This document shows, in pieces, positions 43,845 to 52,225 of a stretch of 52,225 bases of DNA. How positions within the stretch are numbered: position 1 is the stretch's first letter; each line of letters opens with the position of its first letter. A model generated the notes under the pieces. That model was not told the DNA's origin. It did not search any database and saw only the letters and a list, made by a program, of their open reading frames with translations. A program made the translations under genes and the position numbers. This DNA is from Candidatus Epulonipiscium fishelsonii (GTDB lineage Bacteria; Bacillota; Clostridia; Lachnospirales; Cellulosilyticaceae): NCBI GenBank assembly GCA_001983455.1, contig LJDB01000102.1, forward strand, positions 1-52,225. Reading direction: 5' to 3'.

Positions 43845-44912
43845 TCATAAATTAAACTGATTTAAAAATTGCTCTAAGCAATAAACTAACCATTTTTGAT
43901 CTCCAGTAAGATTATATATACAATTAGGTAAAAATTCTTCTCTAGTTGGGCCTTTCCAGTTTTGTAGCCATTCATTTGTAGCTCTAGGCATTGGAAGCTT
44001 AGGTGGTGCTGTAAAATTTGGATAATTTTTTTCAAAAATTTCACGCACCCAATATTTATTTCTACCTGCCCTGACTTTTGAATAGTCTAAGGGAACACCC
44101 ATGTAAGTACTGGCGTATGGCATAATTAACTCTATGCCTGCACATGTGCAAGCATTAGTATAAGAAGCAATAGCTTCTTGATAAAATACATTTCTTAAAA
44201 AATTATGCACATTAATATTCCCATTATTGTCAATATATTTCAAAAATACTGTTAAATCCAATTCTGATTTTTTTAATATTTTGTAAGGTAAAATGTATGC
44301 ATATCTTTCCACAAATTCTATACAATTATAGTTTCTAGATAGTAAATTATCAAGACCTCCAAAGTTTACATCTGCTGATTCTCCAAAAATTAGAGCTTCT
44401 ATACCATCTTTTTTAGCTTGAAGTGCTAATTTATAAATTTGAATTTCAATAGAATGAATAGGCATGCCCTTATGTTGCATAAGAATAGGAGCATAATTAT
44501 TAAAATCTTCCCAAAAAATTTCGATAATCTCATTATCTATATTACATTCTTTAGCATATTTTTTTGCAATTTTACTTTCATCTGTTACTTCAATATTTGG
44601 AACAACGCATTTAAACGTATAACTTTTTGAATTTTTAGGCATATATTTTGCAAGAATTGCCGAATCAATTCCTCCACTTAATGCTAGAGCAGTTTTTTTC
44701 GAGTTTGTTATTTGTTGCACTTCTTTACGCAGGCATTCTTCTAATTCTTCACTATTATATACTTCTTGTCTTTCTTTTAAATAACTAAAACTTTTAGGAA
44801 TTATTTCAGATGAAAAAGTATAGTTGTTATCTTCGTTTATATTTATATTTCTAAAAACAAGAAATTTACTCATGCAATAAGTCTTATTTTCTATATATTG
44901 TTTTTGAGTCAT
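43845..44912 (-). CDS. Asparagine-synthase-like ATP-pyrophosphatase without glutaminase domain
   Basis: The 355-aa protein (ATG 44912; GGAAAGG upstream) has the ATP PP-loop ALSGGIDSAILAKY at 77-90, an adenylating domain of asparagine synthase B, but no N-terminal Cys-led glutaminase. Such stand-alone domains in glycan loci are thought to adenylate a carboxyl group for amidation, with ammonia from elsewhere, as in the amidation of uronic acids. It is the last gene of cluster B and follows a TagD-like gene by 22 bases. Confidence 0.82.
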   Translation of the reverse strand: MTQKQYIENKTYCMSKFLVFRNININEDNNYTFSSEIIPKSFSYLKERQEVYNSEELEECLRKEVQQITNSKKTALALSGGIDSAILAKYMPKNSKSYTFKCVVPNIEVTDESKIAKKYAKECNIDNEIIEIFWEDFNNYAPILMQHKGMPIHSIEIQIYKLALQAKKDGIEALIFGESADVNFGGLDNLLSRNYNCIEFVERYAYILPYKILKKSELDLTVFLKYIDNNGNINVHNFLRNVFYQEAIASYTNACTCAGIELIMPYASTYMGVPLDYSKVRAGRNKYWVREIFEKNYPNFTAPPKLPMPRATNEWLQNWKGPTREEFLPNCIYNLTGDQKWLVYCLEQFLNQFNL

Positions 44913-44934
44913 ATAATAATCACACCTTTCCAAA

Positions 44935-45348
44935 TTATAGTCTTACTGAATTTAACGCTTTAGTTATTTGCGTAGAAGATACGCCTTTAGTGTAAGGGAA
45001 ATATATTATTTTTATATCTTCTATTTCAAACTCATTATCATATTTTTTCCATTCCTGTGATTCATACCAGTCATCTCCTACAAATAAAATATTTGCTTTT
45101 AATTTTTTACATATTTTTAATTTATCCATATCATTTTGAGGAATAACACTATCCACATATTTAATGCTTCTCACAATTTCTGCTCTATCTATCCAAGGAA
45201 TAATGGCTTTTTTCCCTTTATACAATACTAATTCATCTATTGTTACGCCAACAATTAATTTATCACACATACCTTTAGCATTCCTTAATAAATTTAAATG
45301 ACCAATATGAAACAAGTCATATACTCCTGCAGTATAACCTATTATCAT
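44935..45348 (-). CDS. Cytidylyltransferase (TagD/glycerol-3-phosphate type)
   Basis: The 137-aa nucleotidyltransferase has GVYDLFHIGHLNLLRNAK at 8-25, where HIGH is the nucleotide-binding motif, and VGDDWYESQEWKKYD near 92 and KGVSSTQITK near the end (SSTxI-K motif). TagD makes CDP-glycerol from CTP and glycerol-3-phosphate. The TagF-like gene 2 bases upstream would use this product, so a glycerol-phosphate modification is likely; ethanolamine- or other alcohol-phosphate activation is possible. Confidence 0.88.
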   Translation of the reverse strand: MIIGYTAGVYDLFHIGHLNLLRNAKGMCDKLIVGVTIDELVLYKGKKAIIPWIDRAEIVRSIKYVDSVIPQNDMDKLKICKKLKANILFVGDDWYESQEWKKYDNEFEIEDIKIIYFPYTKGVSSTQITKALNSVRL

Positions 45349-45350
45349 GT

Positions 45351-46523
45351 TTAATTTCCTCCCATAGTTTTTTCGATTAAATCAACTATTTTTTTGGAAG
45401 AATATCCTCCTTTATATAATCCTACTTTTTTATTAAATATTATTAAATCATTTTTATATTTATACGACTTAAAATCATTAATCATATTTTTAAGTTGCAT
45501 GTTAGTTTGTGCAATTGGATAAGGTAATTCATTTAAATTCATATAAAACCCTCTCTCCTGAGTATATTCTTTAATGTCAGGAGCAAATAAAAATACTGGT
45601 TTTTTCATCAAACTAAAATCAAACATACATGATGAGTAGTCCGTAATAAGAATATCTGCATATATTAATAGTTCTTGCATATCTTCATAATTTGTTACAT
45701 CAATAATATTGTCACTTGTTTTCAATTCCTCATTTTTACTAGATATATTATGATGTAATCTTATAAGTATTGTCCAACTTGTATCATATTTTTTTCTTAA
45801 TGTATCAAGCAACATATTATAGTCTAAATTATATGTCCCTAAATTTGTATCATTTCTAAATGTAGGTGCATACAATAATATTTTTTTATCCTCAGATATA
45901 TTTAAGTTTTTCGCTACTGTTATTTTAATTGAATTAGTATCTTTGTATAATACATCATTTCTGGGCAAACCTATATTTAATACTTTCCCATCATACCAAT
46001 AGCTTTTTTTTATTAACTTTGTCTTAAATTTTGAAGAAGAAACCATGTAATCAATTTTTTTTGAATCACGCTTGGCCCATTTAATATAAGATTTACTTAA
46101 ATTATTTTCTGCATCTCTTTCTACTTTTTTTAAAGGTAGCATAGAATGCATTGTATTAATATAAACTTGTTCCGATTTTTTGTTGAAATCAATATATTTT
46201 CTACAATTATCAATATTAATTTTAGCTGTAGACATTTCATATATATGTTTTAAACTGCCATAATTTACTTTGCGAATAAAATTAGGTAATTCAATTTTAT
46301 CACTTTCATTTTTATCTACTATCCATACAACATCTACCAATAGATTTCGTTTTCGTATTTCTTCTACAATATATTTACCACTATCCCCATATCCTTTTCC
46401 TGCATAATTTGATACTACTATCTTATTATTTTTAACAGGATAAAAATAATAAATTATAGCAAAGCTTTTGAACACTATTTTTTTTACTATCTTTTTTATT
46501 AATTTATATATGGTTGCTTGCAT
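45351..46523 (-). CDS. CDP-glycerol glycerophosphotransferase family (TagB/TagF-like)
   Basis: The 390-aa protein has a membrane-associating basic N-terminus and the Glyphos_transf domain: VVSNYAGKGYGDSGKYI, VYINTMHSMLPLKKV, VGLPRNDVLY-like stretch (IGLPRNDVLY), LLYAPTFRND and LITDYSSCMFDFSLMKKPVF followed by ERGFY. It transfers glycerol-phosphate from CDP-glycerol to a sugar or a polymer. AGAGGTGAAAT precedes its ATG. Confidence 0.9.
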   Translation of the reverse strand: MQATIYKLIKKIVKKIVFKSFAIIYYFYPVKNNKIVVSNYAGKGYGDSGKYIVEEIRKRNLLVDVVWIVDKNESDKIELPNFIRKVNYGSLKHIYEMSTAKINIDNCRKYIDFNKKSEQVYINTMHSMLPLKKVERDAENNLSKSYIKWAKRDSKKIDYMVSSSKFKTKLIKKSYWYDGKVLNIGLPRNDVLYKDTNSIKITVAKNLNISEDKKILLYAPTFRNDTNLGTYNLDYNMLLDTLRKKYDTSWTILIRLHHNISSKNEELKTSDNIIDVTNYEDMQELLIYADILITDYSSCMFDFSLMKKPVFLFAPDIKEYTQERGFYMNLNELPYPIAQTNMQLKNMINDFKSYKYKNDLIIFNKKVGLYKGGYSSKKIVDLIEKTMGGN

Positions 46524-46574
46524 ATTTCACCTCTTTAATAATTTTTATCTCGCTTTAAAAAAATCTCAAAATCA

Positions 46575-46828
46575 TTTAATTATAAAGTGCAGTACTGTTT
46601 AAAACACCTGGGAAAATATTTTTTTCTTCATTTAATTTATTTAGAAGCCTTATTCGATGATCTTTTTTTGCATATTCTTTACATATATTTAAGCTATTGT
46701 TTGTCGAACCATCATTTATTAAAATTATTTCTATATCTTTAAATGTTTGGTTTACTTATGCTATCTAAATATTTCTTTAAATAGTTCTCTACATTATAAA
46801 CTGGGACTATTATACTAATTTTTGGCAT
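46575..46828 (-). pseudogene. Truncated GT2 glycosyltransferase
   Basis: It begins MPKISIIVPVYNVENYLK with the same AGGTGAGATAT ribosome binding site as the next GT2, but the frame breaks after about 29 residues; in another frame KDIEIILINDGSTNNSL and later residues follow, then a stop near 46575. It is a duplicated 5' part of its neighbour at 46834-47898 that has decayed. It fills the 310-base gap between the TagF-like gene and that GT2. Confidence 0.87.
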
Positions 46829-46833
46829 ATATC

Positions 46834-47898
46834 TCACCTACTTATAATCTGTTTTATTAAACGCAAATATTTATTATATTTTAAATGTTGTTGCAGCTTT
46901 GTATATATATCAATTCCTAATATGCATTTAAATTTTAATAATATAAATAATATTTTCTTATCTAAAGGTGCATTTTTTACATCCAAGTTTTTAATAGTTT
47001 TTTTAACTTTAGAATTAATTTTAATATTTTTGCTTATTTTATATTTATCAATAAACGAATAGTCTTTATTATTTAATTTATTGTTCCAAACTGATAAGTA
47101 ATACAGTAATTCGATAGTGTCTTCTCTATTATCGATCTTATTTAAGTTATTTGAAATATAAAATTCTTGTATGATTTTATAATATTGCTTCATTACATTA
47201 TTCGAATAATACTTATGAGTAGCTGAATCCATACGCTTAAAATAATAATATAATATATTATTTGTATAAACTAATGTTTTAGCATTTATCATATTATTTA
47301 AATTAAAAATTGTATCTTCTCCTATTACTAAATTAGTATTAAATTTTATATTATTTTGTTTTAATAATTTACTATTATATAATATGGCACAGAACACTAC
47401 CGCTACTTTTTTATTGTCATAAGGTATTGTATATCTTGGTGATATCTTCGGAATTACAATTTTTTTTATTAATTCTTCTTTTTTATAAATTTTTTCATAT
47501 AATTCGTTTTTAATTGCATATTTTTTTATTCCATCAGTAATGTAATGATCACATAAACATATATCACAATTATGTTCTGTAATCTTTTTATACATAATTA
47601 AATACATATCTTTATCTATCCAATCATCTGGATCGACGAAACCTATATACTCTCCTGTTGCTATATCTAGTCCTATGTTTCTTGCAGAAGATACTCCTCC
47701 ATTAGATTTATTAACTAGTCGTATTCGGTTATCTTTCTTTGCATATTTTTTGCATATATCTAAGCTGTTATCTGTTGAACCATCATTTATTAAAATAATT
47801 TCTATATCTTTAAGGGATTGATCTAAGATACTCCTAATAGATTTATCTAAATATGGAGCTACATTATAAACTGGAACTATTATACTGACTTTGGGCAT
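46834..47898 (-). CDS. Glycosyltransferase family 2
   Basis: The 354-aa protein (ATG 47898 after AGGTGAGATAT) has the GT-A core: KVSIIVPVYNVAPYLDKSIR, IEIILINDGSTDNSLDICKK, GGVSSARNIGLDIATGEYIG and FVDPDDWIDKDM, with the DxD motif DPDD near 94. The C-terminal half is rich in Lys and Asn and less conserved. It would add one residue to the repeat unit at the membrane. Its 5' end is duplicated as the adjacent pseudogene. Confidence 0.92.
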   Translation of the reverse strand: MPKVSIIVPVYNVAPYLDKSIRSILDQSLKDIEIILINDGSTDNSLDICKKYAKKDNRIRLVNKSNGGVSSARNIGLDIATGEYIGFVDPDDWIDKDMYLIMYKKITEHNCDICLCDHYITDGIKKYAIKNELYEKIYKKEELIKKIVIPKISPRYTIPYDNKKVAVVFCAILYNSKLLKQNNIKFNTNLVIGEDTIFNLNNMINAKTLVYTNNILYYYFKRMDSATHKYYSNNVMKQYYKIIQEFYISNNLNKIDNREDTIELLYYLSVWNNKLNNKDYSFIDKYKISKNIKINSKVKKTIKNLDVKNAPLDKKILFILLKFKCILGIDIYTKLQQHLKYNKYLRLIKQIISR

Positions 47899-48037
47899 AT
47901 ATCTCACCTATCTTCTAAATTATATACTAAACACAGTTGAAAATTATTTATAAGTATAGTTTTAAAAGCTTACAAGAATCTATTGTATTAATTTTATTTG
48001 TGTTGACTTTATATTTTCGTTATTTAATCATTCACAT

Positions 48038-48066
48038 AAAGATCCTATATGATGTATAGGTTCTTT
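48038..48066 (-). terminator. Hairpin after the GT10 gene
   Basis: AAAGATCCTATA (48038-48049) and TATAGGTTCTTT (48055-48066), 5-base loop, with one mismatch. It lies 14 bases after the 48080 stop on the - strand; the run after it is only short. Perhaps a partial terminator or processing site within cluster B. Confidence 0.5.
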
Positions 48067-48079
48067 TTCATATAACCAC

Positions 48080-49060
48080 TTATCCTTTTATTATATTAAT
48101 AATTTTTTTAAAGATCATTTTAATTAAATTTACTATCATGTCTATAACTAATCTTCTTTTAATAATATTTTCATATTGTTTTCCCTTAAAAAATCTTTCA
48201 CGTCGAAAAGCTTTTTCTAACGGCTGATCAAAAATACTATATAAAAACTTTTCTAAATCATTTTGCATATTTTTTTGATGCATTAATTGTTCTTTTGTAA
48301 ACATCGGTTCGTTAATCATCTTTAAGTATAAAGCATCATTGTTGTCTAATTCTTCTATTTTATTTAATACTTGATTAAATGAAGTATATTCATGACAATC
48401 TATAAAAGCTTTGGGGTTGAACTCATTGGCTATACTTGGATCTCCCCAATAAATAGGAATAGTTTTAGCTGAAAAAGCTTGCAGTATTTTTTCTGTTGTA
48501 TAACCTGCTGTTGTAGCATTTTCACAAGCTATTGAAAACTTATATTTTAGTTGAAATGCATATTTATTTCTTACAGATTCACCTATATTGTTTAAATGTC
48601 TTCCGCCTGAATCTACTTTTTTATATTCGTTTATAGCATAAAATATTTTATCTCTAACAGGATGAGCTTTTCTGTTTGAATATATAAAGTTACAAAACTT
48701 ATTCTTTTCTTTTAAAATATCTTGATTATTAATATGTTTTTGTAAAGCTTTATTATAGTCTTCTTCATAAATATTAAATAAATATAATGGAAACCTAACA
48801 TATCTATCTTGAAAGTTAATATAACTAAATCCTATACCATAATCACATAAATTAAAATCGGGAATAATATTTTCTCCCGTGTAAAATATTCTCACACATT
48901 TATACTTCAAATACTCATTTCCAAAATAAGAATAAATTATATAATCTGGATCAGAAGATAGTAGCACTTTATATTTTTTATTTAAAATATCAATGAAAAT
49001 ATTTTTTTGAGGATTAAATCCACTCCAAAAATCAACAAACTTTATTTTAATAGTTTTCAT
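48080..49060 (-). CDS. Alpha-1,3-fucosyltransferase-like (GT10 family)
   Basis: The 326-aa protein has the GT10 signature near 170-200: FSIACENATTAGYTTEKILQ, followed by AKTIPIYWGDP. An N-terminal opening KFVDFWSGFNP and FYTGENIIPDFNLCDYGIGF are also typical. It transfers fucose or a related 6-deoxy-sugar from a GDP donor to a GlcNAc or similar acceptor. It overlaps the following upstream gene by 14 bases, so they are co-translated. GDP-fucose synthesis genes are not in the window. Confidence 0.9.
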   Translation of the reverse strand: MKTIKIKFVDFWSGFNPQKNIFIDILNKKYKVLLSSDPDYIIYSYFGNEYLKYKCVRIFYTGENIIPDFNLCDYGIGFSYINFQDRYVRFPLYLFNIYEEDYNKALQKHINNQDILKEKNKFCNFIYSNRKAHPVRDKIFYAINEYKKVDSGGRHLNNIGESVRNKYAFQLKYKFSIACENATTAGYTTEKILQAFSAKTIPIYWGDPSIANEFNPKAFIDCHEYTSFNQVLNKIEELDNNDALYLKMINEPMFTKEQLMHQKNMQNDLEKFLYSIFDQPLEKAFRRERFFKGKQYENIIKRRLVIDMIVNLIKMIFKKIINIIKG

Positions 49061-49835
49061 ATATTTTTCTGCCCTCTAACATTAGTTTTATAGCTTCTAT
49101 TAAGTTATAATTATCGCAATATAAGTTATATTTTCGTATAGCAAATTGTAAAATGTATACATAACTTAACTTAGTATTTAACACTGTAAACATTGCTCCT
49201 CTATCTATAAAAAATTTTTCATCATAACCATTAAACCAAGTAGATACTTCATGATTTACTTTGCCAATTATTTTATTACTTCCATATATCCGTAATCCTT
49301 TTTTCAAACATTCACTTAAAAATATACCTTCTTCTCCATGACTATATTTACTTCCTGCTCCAAACAATAAATCAAAGTGAATATTTCTTTTTTTAATTTT
49401 ATTTAATCTAAAAGCTATCCTAAAACTACCATATCTTAAACAATTATAAAATCTAATTCTTTGTATATTTTTTTTTATTTGAAATTCTGGTCGATTTATA
49501 TTTGTACTTTTTAAATTGAATATTATAATATCTGCTTTAGGATTTTTTATAAATTCGTTTATTATTAATTGTTTGTAATTACTTTCGTAAACAATATCAT
49601 CATCTGCTAATAAGCAAATATCTGCAGTTGCTCTATCTAAAGCAGTATTCCTACTTAGAGATAACCCTTTTTCTGGTAAAGTGTAGAAAGCTATTTTATG
49701 ATTTTTATATTTAATTTTATCTAATTTAAATTTATCTTGCTGATTAACAATTATAGCATCACTATTCAAGTTCATTTTTTTTATAAGACTAAAGTTATCT
49801 TGCTTCATTGTAGCCACTAATACTTGAAAGGTCAT
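49047..49835 (-). CDS. Glycosyltransferase family 2 (short)
   Basis: The 262-aa GT-A protein opens QVLVATMKQDNFSLIKKM, then LPEKGLSLSRNTALDRATAD and ICLLADDDIVY (DxD motif as DDD near 98), and later FDLLFGAGSKYSHGEEGIFL, whose E residues are typical of a catalytic base. It is shorter than the other GT2s. Its 3' end overlaps the start of the GT10 gene. Its donor is not known. Confidence 0.85.
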   Translation of the reverse strand: MTFQVLVATMKQDNFSLIKKMNLNSDAIIVNQQDKFKLDKIKYKNHKIAFYTLPEKGLSLSRNTALDRATADICLLADDDIVYESNYKQLIINEFIKNPKADIIIFNLKSTNINRPEFQIKKNIQRIRFYNCLRYGSFRIAFRLNKIKKRNIHFDLLFGAGSKYSHGEEGIFLSECLKKGLRIYGSNKIIGKVNHEVSTWFNGYDEKFFIDRGAMFTVLNTKLSYVYILQFAIRKYNLYCDNYNLIEAIKLMLEGRKIYENY

Positions 49836-49849
49836 TTTTTCCCTACTTT

Positions 49850-50701
49850 CTATAGTTTTACCTTATTACCCATATAAAAATCAAACGCCTTAGTAATATA
49901 CCAAAATCTACCGCCTGCTGGAGTGATAGTTAATTCTCCTAAAATCATTTGACCATCTACTTCATAAAAATCGACTCTAATTATATCAAAATCTGTTGAT
50001 ATAACTTTAGCTATTTCAAGCATCTTTTTATAATTTTTAGGGGTAAGTGCATTAAACTTATGTTCTTTTTCTCTTAGTGCTGAAGGAATAGAAATAAAAT
50101 CACTATTCAATATTTCCCATTTTATAGGTTCTTCTCTTTTAACACAAAGTAAAAACAGGAATTTCCCTCGTGAACAATGGATTTTATAATCAATAGGAAG
50201 CTGATCATCTGATAAACCTTCAATATATTTTTCGCATATAATTCTGGGCTTTATATTTGCATAGTGTAATTCACGATGCTGCTCTCCATAATTTTCTTTC
50301 AACCATTTGTTTAGCTGAATTTTTGTGGATTTAATATCTAACGTTGATTTATCAGTACATATAATGTTATATCCACAGCCATGGTTACATTTCAAAACAA
50401 ATTTATCAGGTAATTTATTTAAATCTATATCATCCGCATTATCCCATACTCCTATTAAATCCACCAAATACTTATCATAACCCCACTTTTTAAGGTAATT
50501 TCTAACTTCATATTTATCTGCACATATAGTGGCATAAGGAGATTGTTTATATAAATTTATATAAGTTATTTTTTCAGATAAACTTTTGGGATGCTTTAAA
50601 TTTAAAAAGTATCCAGTCTTTAACCAAAAACTTAAATGTGTATATAACATAGGTGTATATTTACTAATTTTATCACCTATAATTCTTTTAAATTTATTCA
50701 A
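49850..50701 (-). CDS. TupA-like ATP-grasp protein (second copy)
   Basis: The 283-aa protein starts at TTG 50701: AAAGGAGG lies 8 bases before it, and the longer frame overlaps the previous gene. Motifs parallel the cluster A copy: HPKSLSEKITYINLYKQSP, DKYEVRNYL, LIGVWDNADDIDLNKLPDKF, VLKCNHGCG, KPRIICEKYI and IRVDFYEVDG. Two diverged copies in oppositely oriented clusters suggest that both glycans are modified by similar amide-linked groups. Confidence 0.85.
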   Translation of the reverse strand: MNKFKRIIGDKISKYTPMLYTHLSFWLKTGYFLNLKHPKSLSEKITYINLYKQSPYATICADKYEVRNYLKKWGYDKYLVDLIGVWDNADDIDLNKLPDKFVLKCNHGCGYNIICTDKSTLDIKSTKIQLNKWLKENYGEQHRELHYANIKPRIICEKYIEGLSDDQLPIDYKIHCSRGKFLFLLCVKREEPIKWEILNSDFISIPSALREKEHKFNALTPKNYKKMLEIAKVISTDFDIIRVDFYEVDGQMILGELTITPAGGRFWYITKAFDFYMGNKVKL

Positions 50702-50714
50702 ACATTTACCTCCT

Positions 50715-51785
50715 TTATAGTCTTCTTTCATCATATAGTTTCCTTATAAAGAAATAATCTTTATTCAAGTACTTTCTTAATATAATACATGCTTTAGTGA
50801 AACAATAAATCAATAGTGTATAATTAGTCTTAATCACCCTAAGATTAATTTTGTTAAATATATTTTTAGGATTAGCGATCTCAACAGCTTGTTTAACTTC
50901 CTTATGGTTAATTAATTTATTAATATACGCTAGTTGTTTTTTTAAACTCCAATTCCATTCAGGGCTTTGGGAATAGAATAAATTACTTACAGTATCTAAT
51001 AGTAGATAATTAGCTAAAAAAACTTTTGCATTCTTATCCCAAATATTCCACTTTTTAAAAACACTTTCCCAATGTTTTATTCGCTTCAACGAAATATTGA
51101 AGTTATCTGGAGTAAATTTTTTGCTACGACTTTCTAAGTCATTAAGTACATAGTTATATAGCACATCACTTATAGTTTTCATGCTATTTACATAATTAAA
51201 ATAGTCACAATTAAAAACAGCATCTTGTCCTCTTGGAAGTGACGGAAATTTTATATTGTGTTCTTTAATAATACTGGCTTTATAAATTTTGTTCCAAAGA
51301 GTGTTTGCACAATTTAGCTTCATAAGTTCTATATAGTCATTTCTGCATGCTTGTTTTGTGGAGTACACTTTATCAGTTAGCTTCGTGGTGCTTTGCACAG
51401 CTATGGTATTGGCAGAAATTTCATTTGAATTACAAATGACCAAATCATAGTTACCACTTGTAATAGCATTATACATTGTTTCAACCATTTGAGTTTCCAT
51501 AAAATCGTCAGCATCAAAAAACATATAATACTCTGATGCTGGGCTTGCCAATTTTATCCCAGCGTTTCTAGCTTGGCCAGCTCCGCTATTTTTTTGACTG
51601 ATAATTCGTATGCGATTGTCTTCTTTGGCATATTTTTTACATATGTCTAAACTGTTATCATTTGAACCATCGTCCACTAAAATAATTTCTATCTCCTTAA
51701 ATGATTGATACATAATATTGGAAATGCTTCTGTCTAAATATTTTTGTGCATTATATATTGGAACAATTATACTGATTTTTACCAT
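50715..51785 (-). CDS. Glycosyltransferase family 2
   Basis: The 356-aa protein has VKISIIVPIYNAQKYLDRSI, IEIILVDDGSNDNSLDICKK, NSGAGQARNAGIKLA and FFDADDFMETQM (DxD as DADD near 96), the standard GT-A core. AAAGGAGGAAC precedes its ATG. It is the first gene of cluster B; the leader 51786-52152 contains no gene but a strong hairpin and a repeated motif (see 51859). Confidence 0.93.
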   Translation of the reverse strand: MVKISIIVPIYNAQKYLDRSISNIMYQSFKEIEIILVDDGSNDNSLDICKKYAKEDNRIRIISQKNSGAGQARNAGIKLASPASEYYMFFDADDFMETQMVETMYNAITSGNYDLVICNSNEISANTIAVQSTTKLTDKVYSTKQACRNDYIELMKLNCANTLWNKIYKASIIKEHNIKFPSLPRGQDAVFNCDYFNYVNSMKTISDVLYNYVLNDLESRSKKFTPDNFNISLKRIKHWESVFKKWNIWDKNAKVFLANYLLLDTVSNLFYSQSPEWNWSLKKQLAYINKLINHKEVKQAVEIANPKNIFNKINLRVIKTNYTLLIYCFTKACIILRKYLNKDYFFIRKLYDERRL

Positions 51786-51858
51786 TTGTTCCTCCTTTAA
51801 TATTAAAAAAATCTTATTCCCACTATTGTTTCTTATCTTATTATATGGTGTTATACCA

Positions 51859-51900
51859 AGCAGTTAGTAAGTGGATGCATTTTACTAACTATTAACTGCT
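51859..51900. promoter_or_regulatory. Large hairpin in the leader of cluster B, flanked by a repeated motif
   Basis: AGCAGTTAGTAA (51859-51870) pairs with TTACTAACT (51882-51890) and then with ACTGCT after a 4-base bulge. On both sides AAAAAATCTTATTCCCA(C/T)TA occurs, at about 51806 and 51907. It may be an operator, an antitermination leader or a hairpin that blocks entry into cluster B. Confidence 0.5.
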
Positions 51901-52152
51901 AATTTTAAAAAATCTTATTCCCATTAATGGTTCTGTTATAAAACGTAGTCTTTCCCAAAAAATAAAAAATATAAGTATATAACTAAAATTAAGAAAAATT
52001 TTTATTTATACATTTTTCCTTCTAACTATATTTACCAAGTGTACAGCTAAAAAAACTATATTAATTGCAAAGAATATCTTGTAATAAATTTGGTAATATA
52101 TATAGTAAAACCAACAGATACGTCATCATATATATAACTGAGGAGATAACAA

Positions 52153-52225
52153 ATGAAATGTACTGACAGATATCAGGAAATTGAAAATAAATTAAGAAAA
52201 GATTTAAATACAAGATATAGTCTTG
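52153..52225 (+). CDS. Partial gene starting at the right edge, unrecognised
   Basis: ATG 52153 follows GAGGAG (AGGAGATAACAA). The 24 visible residues, beginning MKCTDRYQEIENKL, are charged and helical. The frame is open to the window's end. It is divergent from cluster B. Too short to identify. Confidence 0.5.
   Translation, partial: MKCTDRYQEIENKLRKDLNTRYSL

Overview
The window is AT-rich, strongly Gram-positive-looking DNA. It has AGGAGG-type ribosome binding sites, several TTG starts, lipoprotein signal peptides on solute-binding proteins, an oxygen-sensitive two-subunit Fe-S serine dehydratase and TagD/TagF-like genes. This points to an anaerobic low-GC Firmicute, most likely a Clostridia member; the species cannot be named from the sequence. 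No rRNA, tRNA or CRISPR array was seen.

Layout. (1) 1-910: the 3' end of a group II intron (HNH end of its reverse transcriptase/maturase plus domains V-VI), followed by the 3' exon of a sensor histidine kinase gene that the intron splits. (2) 1104-2264: a TnpB-family protein whose RuvC nuclease looks dead, placed directly upstream of a polysaccharide locus. It is the best candidate here for a little-described system, an exapted RNA-guided DNA-binding protein of the TldR type. (3) 2517-14558 (+ strand): polysaccharide cluster A, with GT4 and GT2 glycosyltransferases, a fucosyltransferase-like protein, a TupA-like ATP-grasp protein, a CapA-like protein, an FkbM methyltransferase and a UDP-glucuronate 4-epimerase-like protein, plus pseudogenes and a 281-bp duplication scar. 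(4) 14559-16297: non-coding, repeat-rich DNA. (5) 16298-24027 (- strand): a sugar-acid catabolic block with a TRAP transporter, a YiaK-like reductase, a YhcH/YiaL protein, a PanE-like reductase, a cyclase-family protein and UxaC. (6) 24149-25936 (- strand): five unrecognised small membrane proteins with a shared architecture. (7) 26072-33310: an ABC-F protein, AsnA, SdaAB/SdaAA, a YigZ-like protein and several unknown genes. (8) 33368-38498 (- strand): a branched-chain amino acid ABC transporter with ten tandem hairpins between livJ and livHMGF. (9) 38940-42407: an unknown gene, a nitroreductase/gamma-glutamylcyclotransferase fusion, a small membrane protein and a YiiX-like papain-fold protein. 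(10) 42485-43697: an inverted copy of the repeat DNA at 14607-15608. (11) 43845-51785 (- strand): polysaccharide cluster B, with an asparagine-synthase-like protein, a TagD-like protein, a TagF-like protein, several GT2s, a GT10 fucosyltransferase and a second TupA-like protein. A partial gene runs off the right end.

How it fits together. Two surface-polysaccharide loci face each other, both transcribed toward inverted non-coding repeat arms that bracket about 27 kb of metabolic genes. Four palindrome-rich tandem arrays (units of about 41-48 bp) sit in the gaps; one runs into the 3' end of dctM and another separates livJ from its permease genes. The glycan loci show duplication, truncation and frameshifts, which suggests active recombination. 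The central block handles uptake and catabolism of sugar acids, serine and branched-chain amino acids.
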